Assembly: GCA_020636315.1 (NCBI GenBank)
Contig: JACJYA010000014.1
Span: forward strand, 186,001-250,000
Direction: 5' to 3'
Origin: Lewinellaceae bacterium
GTDB taxonomy: Bacteria; Bacteroidota; Bacteroidia; Chitinophagales; Saprospiraceae
Length of the DNA stretch: 64,000 nt
This document shows, one piece after another, positions 27,373 through 37,019 of this stretch. Numbering within the stretch: position 1 is the first letter of the stretch; each line of letters opens with the position of its first letter. The notes under the pieces are model-generated. The model was not told where the DNA came from. It saw only the letters and a list, made by a program, of their open reading frames with translations, and did no database searches. Made by a program: the position numbers and the translations under genes.

Positions 27373-27933
27373 ATGGCACTCACCGAATCCAACATGCTCG
27401 AACTGGGGACGAAAGCCCCCGATTTCACCCTACCTGACACCATTTCCGGTAAAAACATCAGCCTTTCCGGCATCCGGTCAGATAAAGCTACCGTAGTCAT
27501 GTTCCTCTGCAACCATTGCCCTTACGTGATCCACGTCAATCCGGAGATCGTGCGGCTGGCCAGAGCCTATCAGGAGAAAGGCGTAAGTTTTGTTGCCATC
27601 AGCTCCAATGACGTGGAGAAATACCCACAGGACGGCCCGGAGGAAATGAAAAAGCACGCAAAGCGCGTTGGCTACCCCTTCCCTTACCTCTACGATGAAA
27701 GCCAGGAAGTGGCGCGGGCCTACGATGCGGCCTGCACCCCCGATTTCTACGTTTTTGACGGGAGCCTCAACCTCGTTTACCGCGGCCGCCTCGATGCCTC
27801 CCGGCCCAACAGCGGCATTCCGCTCACCGGCGAAGAACTGCGCGCCGCCATCGACGCGGTACTGGCAGGGAAACCGGTTTCGGAAAAGCAGTATCCCAGT
27901 GCGGGGTGCAACATCAAGTGGAAGGATAGTTGA
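27373..27933 (+). CDS. Thioredoxin-fold redox protein (AhpC/TSA-like)
   Basis: A 186-residue soluble protein. The N-terminus GTKAPDFTLPDTISGKNISLS is typical of peroxiredoxins and TlpA-like proteins. The redox site is C46-N-H-C49-PYV, followed by the cis-proline motif TP at 122-123 (AACTPDFYVFD). The arrangement fits the thioredoxin family with a CNHCPYV site that is widespread in Bacteroidota. No signal peptide, so it probably acts in the cytoplasm, reducing disulphides or peroxides. It is the last native-composition gene before an AT-rich island. Confidence 0.88.
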   Translation: MALTESNMLELGTKAPDFTLPDTISGKNISLSGIRSDKATVVMFLCNHCPYVIHVNPEIVRLARAYQEKGVSFVAISSNDVEKYPQDGPEEMKKHAKRVGYPFPYLYDESQEVARAYDAACTPDFYVFDGSLNLVYRGRLDASRPNSGIPLTGEELRAAIDAVLAGKPVSEKQYPSAGCNIKWKDS

Positions 27934-27988
27934 GGGTGGGCTTTATTTGACAGTTCAGGCGATGAATAAACAACTTCTCTTAAGGGAC

Positions 27989-28012
27989 CATATATGATAA
28001 CATATATGATAA
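27989..28012. repeat. Perfect 12-bp tandem direct repeat
   Basis: CATATATGATAA occurs twice back to back, about 190 nt upstream of the methyltransferase gene and near the point where composition becomes AT-rich. It may be a regulator site for the restriction-modification operon or a junction mark. A TAtcTTTc box at 28156-28163 is a weak promoter candidate for the same operon. Confidence 0.6.
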
Positions 28013-28197
28013 AAAGATGTCGGGTAGGCACAAAACCCTTTTTCTCCGCCATAACCGAAAAGGCAGGCATCAGATTTTATGTAGTTTTTTGCCTTTTTGC
28101 CTTAATAGCTATACAAATATGTTCTCGGCTAGCTGTAAGAAAATTTTAAAAAAAGTATCTTTCGATAAAACCTAGCAACCAATAAAAAAAATAAAAC

Positions 28198-29772
28198 TTG
28201 AAGCAGAAGAGAGACAGATATGAAATGCACAAATATTGGGGTAAAAAACCTTCGAGTAATCTCAAATACTTGATTGAGAATTATTCAGAGGAAGGAGAAA
28301 CAGTTTTTGACCCTTTTTCAGGTTATGGTGTATTTTGTTGTGAAGCCTTTATTCTTAATCGAAACACCATCTCAAATGACTTGAATCCAATAGCAAATTT
28401 TATTAACCACCAATTGTTAGAAAAGGAAATTGACTTGACTCTACTCAAAAAGCAATGGGAAAAGATAAAATCAGATTTTGAACCTTATAACAACCAATGG
28501 TTTAAATGGGAGGTAGAGGGAAAAACCATACAATTAATATCCATATTGAGAGACAAGAATGACGTTCCTCTTAAGGCAAGATACAAATACAATGGTGAAA
28601 GAAAATCAAAAGAAATTGAGTTGTCATCCACCGAGGTTGAAAAATTTCTTTTGCTTGAAAAGGAATATGAAATTACAGACTGGTATCCTAAAAATAAGCT
28701 TCTTCAAAATTCGCGCATTTCAGCTAAGAGAGGAATGACAGTGGCATATTTATTTACGAAAAGAACACTTGCCTGTCATGCAAGGCTATTATCATTGATA
28801 GACAAATATTCAAAGGGAAATGAAAAAGAACTGTTGAAATTGGCTTTTACTGCTAATTTAGCAAACTGCTCAAAACTTGTTCCTCCAATAAAAAGCAGAG
28901 GAGATATGGCACCTGGAGCGTGGATGACTGGATTTTATGTTGGAGAGACATATTTGGAAAATAATGTCCTAAAATATTTCGAAAACAGACTTACAAAAGT
29001 AATTAAGGGGAAAAGAGATTATTTAGCTCAGTTTGACAATCCTAGCGAACTAAACTTCAATCCAATCAACTACAACAATAGCTTTAAAATCCTAAATGAT
29101 GATGCCAAGTCTTTAAGCCTCAAATCAGAAACTATTGATTACATCTTCACCGACCCGCCTTATGGGGATGCAGTTCCTTATTTTGAACAAAGCATTATTT
29201 GGAATTCTTGGCTAAAACTATCTCCTAAATACAATGATGAAATCGTAATTTCTGACAGTAAGGAACGTCAAAAAGACAATTTATCTTTTGAAGAAGACAT
29301 TAACAAAGCCTTTTCAGAGATAAGAAGGGTTTTGAAGTCAAATAAGTTCTTCTCTCTAACCTATCATTCACTTTCCGGATTAGAGTGGAAAGCAATAACT
29401 AATGCTTGCATAAGAAATGGGTTTGAATTGATTGACTTTCAATGGCTGGTTCAAAAATCATTCACACCAAGACAACTAAACAGATTGAAAAGTATTAAAG
29501 GTGATGTTTTAGCAACATTTCAAAAAAGTAAATTGCCTAAGGATTTGACAGTAAAATCTGATGAAGAAGTATCCAGGATTTTTATTGATCGAATTAGGAA
29601 TTGGCTAGAGGAAGAGGCATTAGAAACGAATGAAATATTCCTTCGAATAATGGAAATGGTTTTTTCAGAAAAAATATTAATTGGGGATGTAGATTTACTT
29701 AAACTGCTAACTGAAAACTTCACGTTTTCTGAAACACAAAAATGGTTAATACATGACAAATTTGCAGTTTGA
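28198..29772 (+). CDS. DNA methyltransferase of a type II-like R-M system
   Basis: A 524-residue amino-methyltransferase. The opening RYEMHKYWGKKPSS is a motif X-like start, motif I (SAM binding) is DPFSGYG at 38-44, and catalytic motif IV is DPPY at 319-322 (FTDPPYGDAVPYFEQSI). The order X-I-(target region)-IV with a long insert between I and IV suggests an alpha-like layout; N6-adenine or N4-cytosine cannot be told apart from DPPY. Start is TTG 28198 or ATG 28222; no earlier start exists after in-frame stops near 28192. The gene is much more AT-rich than its neighbours and overlaps the next gene by 20 nt, so both came in together. It should protect host DNA from the partner nuclease. Confidence 0.88.
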   Translation: MKQKRDRYEMHKYWGKKPSSNLKYLIENYSEEGETVFDPFSGYGVFCCEAFILNRNTISNDLNPIANFINHQLLEKEIDLTLLKKQWEKIKSDFEPYNNQWFKWEVEGKTIQLISILRDKNDVPLKARYKYNGERKSKEIELSSTEVEKFLLLEKEYEITDWYPKNKLLQNSRISAKRGMTVAYLFTKRTLACHARLLSLIDKYSKGNEKELLKLAFTANLANCSKLVPPIKSRGDMAPGAWMTGFYVGETYLENNVLKYFENRLTKVIKGKRDYLAQFDNPSELNFNPINYNNSFKILNDDAKSLSLKSETIDYIFTDPPYGDAVPYFEQSIIWNSWLKLSPKYNDEIVISDSKERQKDNLSFEEDINKAFSEIRRVLKSNKFFSLTYHSLSGLEWKAITNACIRNGFELIDFQWLVQKSFTPRQLNRLKSIKGDVLATFQKSKLPKDLTVKSDEEVSRIFIDRIRNWLEEEALETNEIFLRIMEMVFSEKILIGDVDLLKLLTENFTFSETQKWLIHDKFAV

Positions 29773-30865
29773 TGCTCTTGATAGAGCATTCCGGAACAAT
29801 GACTTTCCCGCCATTGAGAATGATATTAGAGGAGTAAGATATCTAAAGTTGAGAAGTATGTCTCGTAAAGCAATCATGGAAGAGTTTTGTATGCTGCATA
29901 ATATCAACCTTGAAGGACTGAATTCAAGAAATTATTTTCCTCATGTTTTTGAAATTGAAGATGTAACTGATACGCTCATCAATGAATTTATAAATCAGAA
30001 GTACCAGGAAGAAAGAGCTGTTAGATCAGCCAATCAAGATTATTTAGTTGACCAATTGAACAGGCTACAACATTTTGATTGGGGTGGATCTTTTGGCAAT
30101 AGTTTAGAAAAAAACATAGTAAACAATTATGTAAAGAAAATCCAGTCTTTTGATCGGATAAATGAAGAAATTGAAGGAAGTCTATTAAGCAGTTTAAGGG
30201 GGTACACCTTGAACTCATGGTATAATCATTGGACATCAATAATCATTGAAGATCTTTTTAAAGACCACGAAACTGTATTACCTACTATTGGGCAAGTCAG
30301 AAAAATTGACTTTTTCATAAACGATATTCCATTTGATTTAAAAGTCACCTACTTTCCAGAGCAGCTTTTTCAAGATAAATTAAGAGACAATGGCTACGGA
30401 AATGAACTTACTGAGTTGAAGGGAATTTGCAGAAAATTAGATATTTACATCCCTTCCGACCTTAAAAATAAAGTTCTAAAATTACATCTATACAATAAAG
30501 TTTCAGAAGACCAAAGAGGAGAAGCAAGAGAATTTATTGCTGAACTACAAGATCAAAAAAGAATAATAATTGAAGAAGCTGAAGCAAACCCAACAGAATT
30601 GAAAAGATGGTTTTATGAAAACCAAGGAGAGGCTAGATTTGATGCATCTAATAGGTTTTTTCTAGTCTTAACTAATGAAACTGACATATCAAATAGTTGG
30701 AAGCTTAAACGTAATGTTATGTTTTTAAGGCAGAATATACACGACCATTTAGATAACTTATCAATGGATATGTCAAGTCTTGAAACAGAATTTTATTGGC
30801 GTAAAGATCAACAGACTTACAATTGTAAATCCGATATTTTGTTTTTGAAATACAGCGAGTTATAG
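29753..30865 (+). CDS. Putative PD-(D/E)XK restriction endonuclease
   Basis: A 370-residue protein encoded in another frame, starting inside the methyltransferase gene. No named family was recognised, but the middle has a PD-(D/E)XK-like core: a helix with E166 (WTSIIIEDLF), then D186 (KIDFFIND) and D195-L-K197 (IPFDLKVTY), the classic D...DxK spacing. The flanking regions are helical and would include the DNA-recognition part. Low GC and lysine/asparagine-rich composition match the methyltransferase. Position, overlap and nuclease motif together make it the cognate restriction enzyme; the recognition sequence is unknown. Confidence 0.75.
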   Translation: MTNLQFDALDRAFRNNDFPAIENDIRGVRYLKLRSMSRKAIMEEFCMLHNINLEGLNSRNYFPHVFEIEDVTDTLINEFINQKYQEERAVRSANQDYLVDQLNRLQHFDWGGSFGNSLEKNIVNNYVKKIQSFDRINEEIEGSLLSSLRGYTLNSWYNHWTSIIIEDLFKDHETVLPTIGQVRKIDFFINDIPFDLKVTYFPEQLFQDKLRDNGYGNELTELKGICRKLDIYIPSDLKNKVLKLHLYNKVSEDQRGEAREFIAELQDQKRIIIEEAEANPTELKRWFYENQGEARFDASNRFFLVLTNETDISNSWKLKRNVMFLRQNIHDHLDNLSMDMSSLETEFYWRKDQQTYNCKSDILFLKYSEL

Positions 30866-30900
30866 GATTAACCATCCTGTAACACCATGCGTATGACCAA

Positions 30901-30945
30901 CCTAATATCAGATACCTCCACATATATTAGCTGCTCTATATTAGG
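30901..30945. repeat. Inverted repeat at the right end of the R-M island
   Basis: CCTAATAT at 30901-30908 pairs with ATATTAGG at 30938-30945, with CCTCC / GGAGG nearby. It lies between the endonuclease gene and mnmG and may terminate the island transcript or mark its edge. No T-run follows. Confidence 0.45.
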
Positions 30946-30992
30946 AGGCGAACCGGAGTGTTGACCATCAAGCAAATATGCAGAGAATCCTT

Positions 30993-31000
30993 TATCTTTG
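30993..31000 (+). promoter_or_regulatory. -7 promoter element for mnmG
   Basis: TATCTTTG matches the Bacteroidota TAnnTTTG element exactly, 33 nt before the mnmG start. No good TTG element is seen at the normal spacing, so the upstream part may have been lost when the island was inserted. Confidence 0.5.
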
Positions 31001-31032
31001 CGCCCTTATATATAGCATATTAAGAAAACAGC

Positions 31033-32898
31033 ATGTTTCCCGAATACGATGTGATAGTAGTGGGAGCCGGCCATTCCGGCTGCGAAGCGGCAGTAGCCGC
31101 CGCCAATATGGGCTCCAGAGTGATGCTGGCGACGATGAATATGAATACCATCGCGCAGATGTCCTGCAACCCGGCCATGGGCGGAGTGGCCAAAGGGCAG
31201 ATCGTGCGCGAGATCGATGCCCTGGGAGGCTATTCGGGCATCGTAACCGACCACACCATGGTGCAGTTCCGCATGCTCAACCGCTCCAAAGGCCCTGCCA
31301 TGTGGAGCCCCCGCGCGCAAAGTGACCGAATGCTCTTCGCCCGCAAATGGCGCAACATGCTGGAGGAACACCCCAATATCGACTTCTGGCAGGAAATGGT
31401 TACCGGGATCGTGGTGAAAAACGGCGTAGTGAAAGGGGTCCGCACCGGGATGGGGCTGGAAATACCGGGGAAGGCCGTAGTGCTGACCAACGGCACCTTT
31501 CTCAACGGCGTGATCCATATCGGTGAGAAACAATTCGGCGGGGGCCGCGCCGGCGAACGGGCGGCCAAAGGGATCACCGAGCAACTTGTCGAACTGGGCT
31601 TCGAAGCCGGCCGCATGAAAACGGGCACCCCTCCCCGTGTCGATGGCCGCACCCTGGACTGGAACGCCATGGAACTTCAGCCGGGAGATGAAAACCCCGG
31701 TAAATTCTCTTATACCGATACCCCGAGACTGGAAAAACAACTGCCCTGCCACATTGCCTACACCAGCCCGGAGGTGCACGACATCCTGCGTACGGGCTTC
31801 GACCGATCGCCCATGTTCAACGGGCGCATCCAGGGCCTGGGGCCGCGGTATTGCCCTTCCATCGAAGACAAGATCGACCGGTTCGCCGATAAGGACCGGC
31901 ACCAGCTCTTTGTCGAACCGGAAGGCTGGGACACCTGTGAGATCTATGTCAACGGCTTTTCTTCCTCTCTGCCAGAGGATGTGCAGTACAAGGCGCTGCG
32001 CACCGTCAGGGGTTTCGGGAACATGAAAATGTTTCGCCCGGGCTACGCCATAGAATACGATTTCTTCCCGCCCACCCAACTCAGGGCTTCACTGGAAACC
32101 CATCTGGTAAAGAACCTTTTCTTTGCCGGGCAGATCAATGGAACCACGGGTTATGAAGAAGCCGGCTGCCAGGGCCTGATGGCAGGCATCAATGCCCATT
32201 TGGCTGTTAATGATGAGGAGCCTTTCATTCTGAAACGCTCCGAGGCCTACATCGGCGTACTCATCGACGACCTCGTCAACAAGGGCACCAAAGAGCCCTA
32301 CCGGATGTTCACCTCCCGGGCTGAATACCGCATTCTGCTGCGCCAGGATAACGCAGACCTGCGCCTGACTCCACTCGCCCTGAAACTGGGCATCCGCGGC
32401 GCAGATGAGCGCATGATCCGGGTCTCCGCCAAGCAGGAAGCCGCTTCTGCCATCGAGAAATTCTTTCAGGAATACAGTGTCGAACCCGGCCAGGCCAACC
32501 GCTACCTGGAAGAGCAGGGCACCAGCCCCATCAACCAGAAAGTCAAGCTGCAGGGCATCCTGCTCCGCCCGCAGATCGACATGGCCGGCCTGCGCCAGGT
32601 GATTCCGGCTCTCGATGAATTCCTCCGGGGATATGAGCAGGAGTTTGTCGATCTTGCCGAGATCAACATGAAATACGATGGTTACATCCAGCGCGAACAG
32701 GAACGGGTGGAAAAGATGAACCGCCTGGAATCCGTTCGCCTCAGCGACACCTTCGACTATCAGCAGCTGTCTTCTCTTTCTAAGGAGGCCCGCGAGAAGC
32801 TGTCCCGGATCAGGCCGCGAACCGTCGGGCAGGCAAGCCGCATCAGCGGGGTTTCTCCGGCGGATATTTCGGTGCTTCTGGTGCACATGGGAAGGTAA
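31033..32898 (+). CDS. mnmG: tRNA U34 carboxymethylaminomethyl-modifying enzyme MnmG
   Basis: A 621-residue FAD enzyme that, with MnmE, installs the cmnm5 group on wobble uridine of several tRNAs. The FAD-binding Rossmann motif VGAGHSGCEAA lies at residues 10-20, followed by the MSCNPAMGGVAKGQIVREIDALGG signature. The second signature, GQINGTTGYEEAGCQGLMAGINA, and the C-terminal helical domain that binds MnmE are complete. Length is normal. Highly conserved housekeeping gene, with normal GC right after the AT-rich island. MnmE is not in this window. Confidence 0.97.
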   Translation: MFPEYDVIVVGAGHSGCEAAVAAANMGSRVMLATMNMNTIAQMSCNPAMGGVAKGQIVREIDALGGYSGIVTDHTMVQFRMLNRSKGPAMWSPRAQSDRMLFARKWRNMLEEHPNIDFWQEMVTGIVVKNGVVKGVRTGMGLEIPGKAVVLTNGTFLNGVIHIGEKQFGGGRAGERAAKGITEQLVELGFEAGRMKTGTPPRVDGRTLDWNAMELQPGDENPGKFSYTDTPRLEKQLPCHIAYTSPEVHDILRTGFDRSPMFNGRIQGLGPRYCPSIEDKIDRFADKDRHQLFVEPEGWDTCEIYVNGFSSSLPEDVQYKALRTVRGFGNMKMFRPGYAIEYDFFPPTQLRASLETHLVKNLFFAGQINGTTGYEEAGCQGLMAGINAHLAVNDEEPFILKRSEAYIGVLIDDLVNKGTKEPYRMFTSRAEYRILLRQDNADLRLTPLALKLGIRGADERMIRVSAKQEAASAIEKFFQEYSVEPGQANRYLEEQGTSPINQKVKLQGILLRPQIDMAGLRQVIPALDEFLRGYEQEFVDLAEINMKYDGYIQREQERVEKMNRLESVRLSDTFDYQQLSSLSKEAREKLSRIRPRTVGQASRISGVSPADISVLLVHMGR

Positions 32899-33026
32899 GA
32901 AAGAGAATGTCCGGGCTGCACCATCTTTAGCTCAGAGCCGAACACGGCGTTGTCCTTTTTCGTTCTATAGAAAGGCTTAGGTACTTGAAAAACAGTACAG
33001 TTACAGATGAACGAAAACAAACCGCC

Positions 33027-33434
33027 ATGTTACTCTACTCCTTTGGTTTTGCCTTTTTACTGGCCGTTATTTTTGCCCTTTTATTCTCTAACCTCTTCAA
33101 CAATTCCGGCCCGTGGGGAAGCTTTTGGGTTTTCCTGCTGATCCTGTTTTTCGGCATCTGGGGCGCCAGCCTATGGTTCAGCCCTGTGGGCCCATTATGG
33201 TATGGAGTCCCCTGGATCGACATGTTGCTGATCGGCCTGTTCCTGGCCCTTCTGCTGGGAGCCGCAGGAGAGGCCAACTCCCGCTACAGGGATTACCCCA
33301 AGGATAAGGAAGTCGATATCGTTGCGGAAAGCAAAAAAGAAACCGGCGCCATTGCCCTTTTCGGCATCTTTTTCTGGCTGTTTATGGCCGTCCTTCTGGC
33401 TATTGTCCTTATTGGTGTCATCAAACTACTGTAA
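33027..33434 (+). CDS. Small four-helix membrane protein
   Basis: A 135-residue inner-membrane protein, starting at ATG 33027 (MLLYSFGFAFLLAVIFALLF) rather than an upstream TTG at 32985. Four hydrophobic segments are visible: 1-22, 33-52, 62-80 and about 110-133, with a short charged loop (ANSRYRDYPKDKEVDIVAESKK) between the last two. No known family recognised. It follows mnmG by 128 nt in the same direction. Confidence 0.7.
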   Translation: MLLYSFGFAFLLAVIFALLFSNLFNNSGPWGSFWVFLLILFFGIWGASLWFSPVGPLWYGVPWIDMLLIGLFLALLLGAAGEANSRYRDYPKDKEVDIVAESKKETGAIALFGIFFWLFMAVLLAIVLIGVIKLL

Positions 33435-33580
33435 AGGAAATAAGAAACTTTATGAATTGAATATTGCCGGCCAGCGCATTTCCGGCCAGCCCCTGATTTT
33501 TCTCACCATTTTCCCTGATGAAAGTCATCCGTGCTAACAATAAAAAGGCAGAATTTAATGGGTAGAAAAAATCTCTGTCT

Positions 33581-33871
33581 ATGCGCACCCTTGAAAAGAT
33601 ATTTCCGGGCCTTTTTGCCGCAATAGGGATTGCCCTCGCGGCAACGTGGTTCGCCCTCGTGATTACGGGGGCAGCCAATATGCTGATCCATATTATTTTC
33701 CTCTTTACTGTGGCCTTTATTTTCGAGATCTACTCCAATAACCAGCAGTATGAAGCGGAAAAAAACAGGAAAAAAAGAGATAAAGAAGATGTGGAACAAC
33801 TCCTCAGCCAGTTAAAAGAGGAGGAGCCTGAAGAGATGATAGAGGAACACGAAGAAGAATACCACTTGTAA
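33581..33871 (+). CDS. Small membrane protein with charged tail
   Basis: A 96-residue protein with two hydrophobic helices (about 10-30 and 33-52), then a basic and acidic coiled-coil tail (YEAEKNRKKRDKEDVEQLL...). The tail would lie in the cytoplasm. Not recognised. Its codon use and position before a clear terminator support a real gene. Confidence 0.6.
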   Translation: MRTLEKIFPGLFAAIGIALAATWFALVITGAANMLIHIIFLFTVAFIFEIYSNNQQYEAEKNRKKRDKEDVEQLLSQLKEEEPEEMIEEHEEEYHL

Positions 33872-33913
33872 TTTTCCTTCAGGATAAACACCTGCTTTCG
33901 CAAAGGAAGCTGA

Positions 33914-33952
33914 AGCAATAGCTCTGTGGAGTCAGAGCTGTTGCTTTGTTAT
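33914..33952 (+). terminator. Plus-strand terminator
   Basis: AGCAATAGCTCTG pairs with CAGAGCTGTTGCT (13 bp with one G-U) around a 6-nt loop, followed by TTGTTATTT. It ends the transcript of the two small membrane-protein genes. Confidence 0.7.
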
Positions 33953-33954
33953 TT

Positions 33955-33991
33955 AAAAACAAAAACCCCCATCACACAACAGTGATGGGGG
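33955..33991 (-). terminator. Minus-strand terminator of the M43 protease gene
   Basis: On the minus strand a 10-bp stem CCCCCATCAC / GTGATGGGGG is followed by TTTTTGTTTTT. It lies 35 nt past the protease stop codon. Confidence 0.85.
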
Positions 33992-34025
33992 GAGCGAAAC
34001 CTCTCAAAGATTTCTGGATACTTTA

Positions 34026-37019
34026 CTATCTTACAATAACAAAACGCGTGCCAAAAACATCACCTTCCATCTGTAAGAAGTAAGTACCCGGTTGTAAAGT
34101 GCTGACATCAAAGGCTTTTTGGTTTTGTCCGGCAACCAGTTCCCACTTCTGAATGGAGATAACCTGGCCCAGCATACTGCTGATGCGGGCCTGGGCCGTA
34201 CGGCCTTCCTTAGACTCATACCGCACCATTAACTGTTCATTTGCCGGGTTGGGAAATACCTGAAGCACTTCGCGCATGGCCCCGGCCCGGGTTTTACCCG
34301 CCAATACCGCGCCCGAACCATTTCGGCCCGAACCGTTAAGGCAGAAATAGTTCGTTTCGGAAAACCCGAAAACACCCCCGGAGGCCAACACCGTCCCCGA
34401 GGCATCTTCCAGCAGATAGGCCCCTGAGCCGTATCCACAGCATATACCATCGCCATAGGCATCAAAAATCGTAAAATCATAACAGCCGGAGCTCAGGCAG
34501 GCTGTCTCCACCACCGTTGAACCATCGGGCTGGCTACCATAGGGGCCGCCGGAAGCTACAATATTGCCATTGGCATCTGTGATCTCCCAATCCGTCTCTT
34601 CCGGATAGTTGTCCAATATGATCGACAGGGTAACGTCCGTACAGCCGCTGCCGGCTTCCGTTGACAAAGAAATGTCATCAATCGCCATATCGCCCTGCCA
34701 GGTAGTGCCGGTAGTGCCGATAAACCGAAGCTCTGCGCCATTACCGGCGTAGGCGCTGAGGTCCACTACGGCCGATAGCCAGGCATTCCCCTGGTTGCCG
34801 GAGCGCGACCAAACGGTAGCCCAGGTGCTGCTGCCCGACAGCCGGGCCTGCAGTTGAAGCCCTCCCATATAAGTAGAGCCATACATGTGGTACCGAAAGC
34901 TAAAGGAAGCATTGGTGGCCGAAGACAAGTCGAAGCAGGGGCTGTTCAACACCGCCACTTTATTGGAATAATTGGGGCTGGATGATTCCACATAGGCATA
35001 CCAGCTGCCCTGAGCGGCATTGGCCGGCCCCGTTCCGCTGGAAGGCGTGCCTCCGCTGTTTCTCGTCCAGTCAAAATCATCTCCGCTGCCCTGAGCCCAG
35101 GCGCCAAAACCACTCTCAAAACTTTCATTGTAGGGAAAAGCGCTGATGCCGCCGCTGCATCCACTACCTCCGGCGGGTATGACCGTGATGTAGGCCGTTT
35201 TGGTTTCCGTGTCGCTTCCGCTGGCGTTGGTTGACGTCAGGCTCACATTGTAGGTGCCCGCCGTATTGTAGGTTATCGTCGGGTTTTGCGTACTGCCGGT
35301 TGAAGGAGAACCTCCGGGGAAGGACCATGACCAGGAGGTAGGGTTGTTGGTGGAAAGGTCGGTAAAAGTGACGCTTTGCCCCTCAGAAACAGAAGTGGCG
35401 GAGGCACTGAAGTCTGCCACCGGCGGAGCGCTGCCAGTGGCCACCACAGTGATATCATCAATACAGATGTCACCCTGCCAGGAACTACCGGTAGTGCCTG
35501 AAAACCGCAGGCGCAGGGCGCTTTGCCCGGCATAGCCGGAAAGTCCTACACTGACGCCGGCCCAGTTGCTTCCCTGGTCTCCGCTTCTCGTCCAGATGGT
35601 ACTCCAGCTGCTGCCATCGGTACTGGCCTGCAATTCCAGTGTTCCCACTGCACTGCCCAGCATGTGGTACTGGAACTGGATCTCGGCAAAACTCTGCCCG
35701 GAAAAGTCAAAACAGGGGGATTCCAGAATGGCGCGCTTGCCGGGGTAATTGGGGCTGGAGGCTTCAACGAACATATAATAAGTGCCATCGGCAGCACCGG
35801 AAGGCCCGGTCCCGGAAGAAGGAGTGCTTCCAGACCGTTGCGTCCAGTCAATGTCATCGGCAGTGCTTTGCAGCCAGTCGCCGGAACCGCTTTCAAAACT
35901 CTGGCTGTAGGGAAACGAGGTGATGGTGGAAGAACATACCGGCCCGCTTCCCCCGCCGGAACAGGCTGTTGACGTAGCCAGTGATGCCCGGCGCGGACTG
36001 TTGGCCATTACGGCCTGCATCCGGGCTTTCTGGTCGAGGGTGAAGATGTTCATGCAGGCGTCATCGGTATAGTCCATATAGTTGCGCACCATATCCGTGG
36101 AGCCACAGGAAACATGAGTTGTCGGGCATCCGTAGTTCGCATCATCCGATTCTGGCGTATCGGCGCAATAATCATCTATGCCGCAGCCGCCGTCGCCCCA
36201 GATGTGCCGCAGGCCGAAAAAGTGGCCGACTTCGTGGGTGCCCGTCCGCCCCTGGTTGTAGGTATTGCCTTGTGGATTGGGCGTGGTGGTGCTTCCAATG
36301 GAGGAAGTCAGGAGCACGACTCCATCAGTGCTGGCAGCGCCGCCATTACTGTTGAGCCCCGGCAGGCCCGACTGGCTTGGAAACTGAGCATACCCCAGAA
36401 TACCGCAGTTGATATCCATCACCCAGATGTTGAAGTACCGGGTGGGATCCCACTGTGACTGGGGCTTGATGGTTCCTTCTATATAGGAGTCATTAAAACT
36501 GCCTCCGGAGCCGCAGGTGCCGTACGGCGGAGCGCTCCAGCCCTGAGTATTCCGGTTGATCCGGTTGATGCCGGGTTCCGACAGAGAGCTGCCGTCCGGA
36601 GCAGTTGTTACCGGGCAGAATTCGATCTCTGCATCTGCACCCACAGCATTATTGTTATAACCGGATGTGCCGAGGATACGGCGGAAGTCGTTGTTCAACT
36701 GCTCGATCTGAGCATTGATGTAGGTAGCGCTGAGATTATCGCCCGTCCCTACAGATTCTCCATTGTGTATGATGTGAAAGACTACGGGTATGGTAAGCAC
36801 AACCTGCCGGTAGGCCTGTTCCTGTTTATAGGCCCTGACGCGGGGCGCCAGCCATTCTTCAAATTCTTCCAGCGTGCCGAGCCCGGGATATTTGTCCCGA
36901 AGCTGCTGGTCAGCTTCCACTGTATAACAACGAACAATATCCTGTGCATGAACACCAGAAAAAAAGGCTGCCAACAGAAACAGCAGCCCCGGTAAGGGGA
37001 ACTTCGTTTTTGAGACCAT
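34026..37019 (-). CDS. M43 (pappalysin-like) metalloprotease, MAM and PKD domains, T9SS
   Basis: About 997 residues; ATG 37019 is chosen over a TTG 27 nt upstream because the signal peptide (FPLPGLLFLLAAFFSGVHAQ) follows it. The catalytic domain has the metzincin motif HEVGHFFGLRH (H262, E263, H266, H272) and Cys-rich loops typical of M43. A MAM-like jelly roll (FPYSQSFESGSGDWLQ...) follows, then a PKD domain (ADFSASATSVSEGQSVTFTD...), a second MAM-like copy (FPYNESFESGFGAWAQ...), an unassigned beta domain and a T9SS type A tail (VFPNPANEQLMVRY). It is a secreted protease, probably for nutrient acquisition or matrix processing. Confidence 0.92.
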   Translation of the reverse strand: MVSKTKFPLPGLLFLLAAFFSGVHAQDIVRCYTVEADQQLRDKYPGLGTLEEFEEWLAPRVRAYKQEQAYRQVVLTIPVVFHIIHNGESVGTGDNLSATYINAQIEQLNNDFRRILGTSGYNNNAVGADAEIEFCPVTTAPDGSSLSEPGINRINRNTQGWSAPPYGTCGSGGSFNDSYIEGTIKPQSQWDPTRYFNIWVMDINCGILGYAQFPSQSGLPGLNSNGGAASTDGVVLLTSSIGSTTTPNPQGNTYNQGRTGTHEVGHFFGLRHIWGDGGCGIDDYCADTPESDDANYGCPTTHVSCGSTDMVRNYMDYTDDACMNIFTLDQKARMQAVMANSPRRASLATSTACSGGGSGPVCSSTITSFPYSQSFESGSGDWLQSTADDIDWTQRSGSTPSSGTGPSGAADGTYYMFVEASSPNYPGKRAILESPCFDFSGQSFAEIQFQYHMLGSAVGTLELQASTDGSSWSTIWTRSGDQGSNWAGVSVGLSGYAGQSALRLRFSGTTGSSWQGDICIDDITVVATGSAPPVADFSASATSVSEGQSVTFTDLSTNNPTSWSWSFPGGSPSTGSTQNPTITYNTAGTYNVSLTSTNASGSDTETKTAYITVIPAGGSGCSGGISAFPYNESFESGFGAWAQGSGDDFDWTRNSGGTPSSGTGPANAAQGSWYAYVESSSPNYSNKVAVLNSPCFDLSSATNASFSFRYHMYGSTYMGGLQLQARLSGSSTWATVWSRSGNQGNAWLSAVVDLSAYAGNGAELRFIGTTGTTWQGDMAIDDISLSTEAGSGCTDVTLSIILDNYPEETDWEITDANGNIVASGGPYGSQPDGSTVVETACLSSGCYDFTIFDAYGDGICCGYGSGAYLLEDASGTVLASGGVFGFSETNYFCLNGSGRNGSGAVLAGKTRAGAMREVLQVFPNPANEQLMVRYESKEGRTAQARISSMLGQVISIQKWELVAGQNQKAFDVSTLQPGTYFLQMEGDVFGTRFVIVR

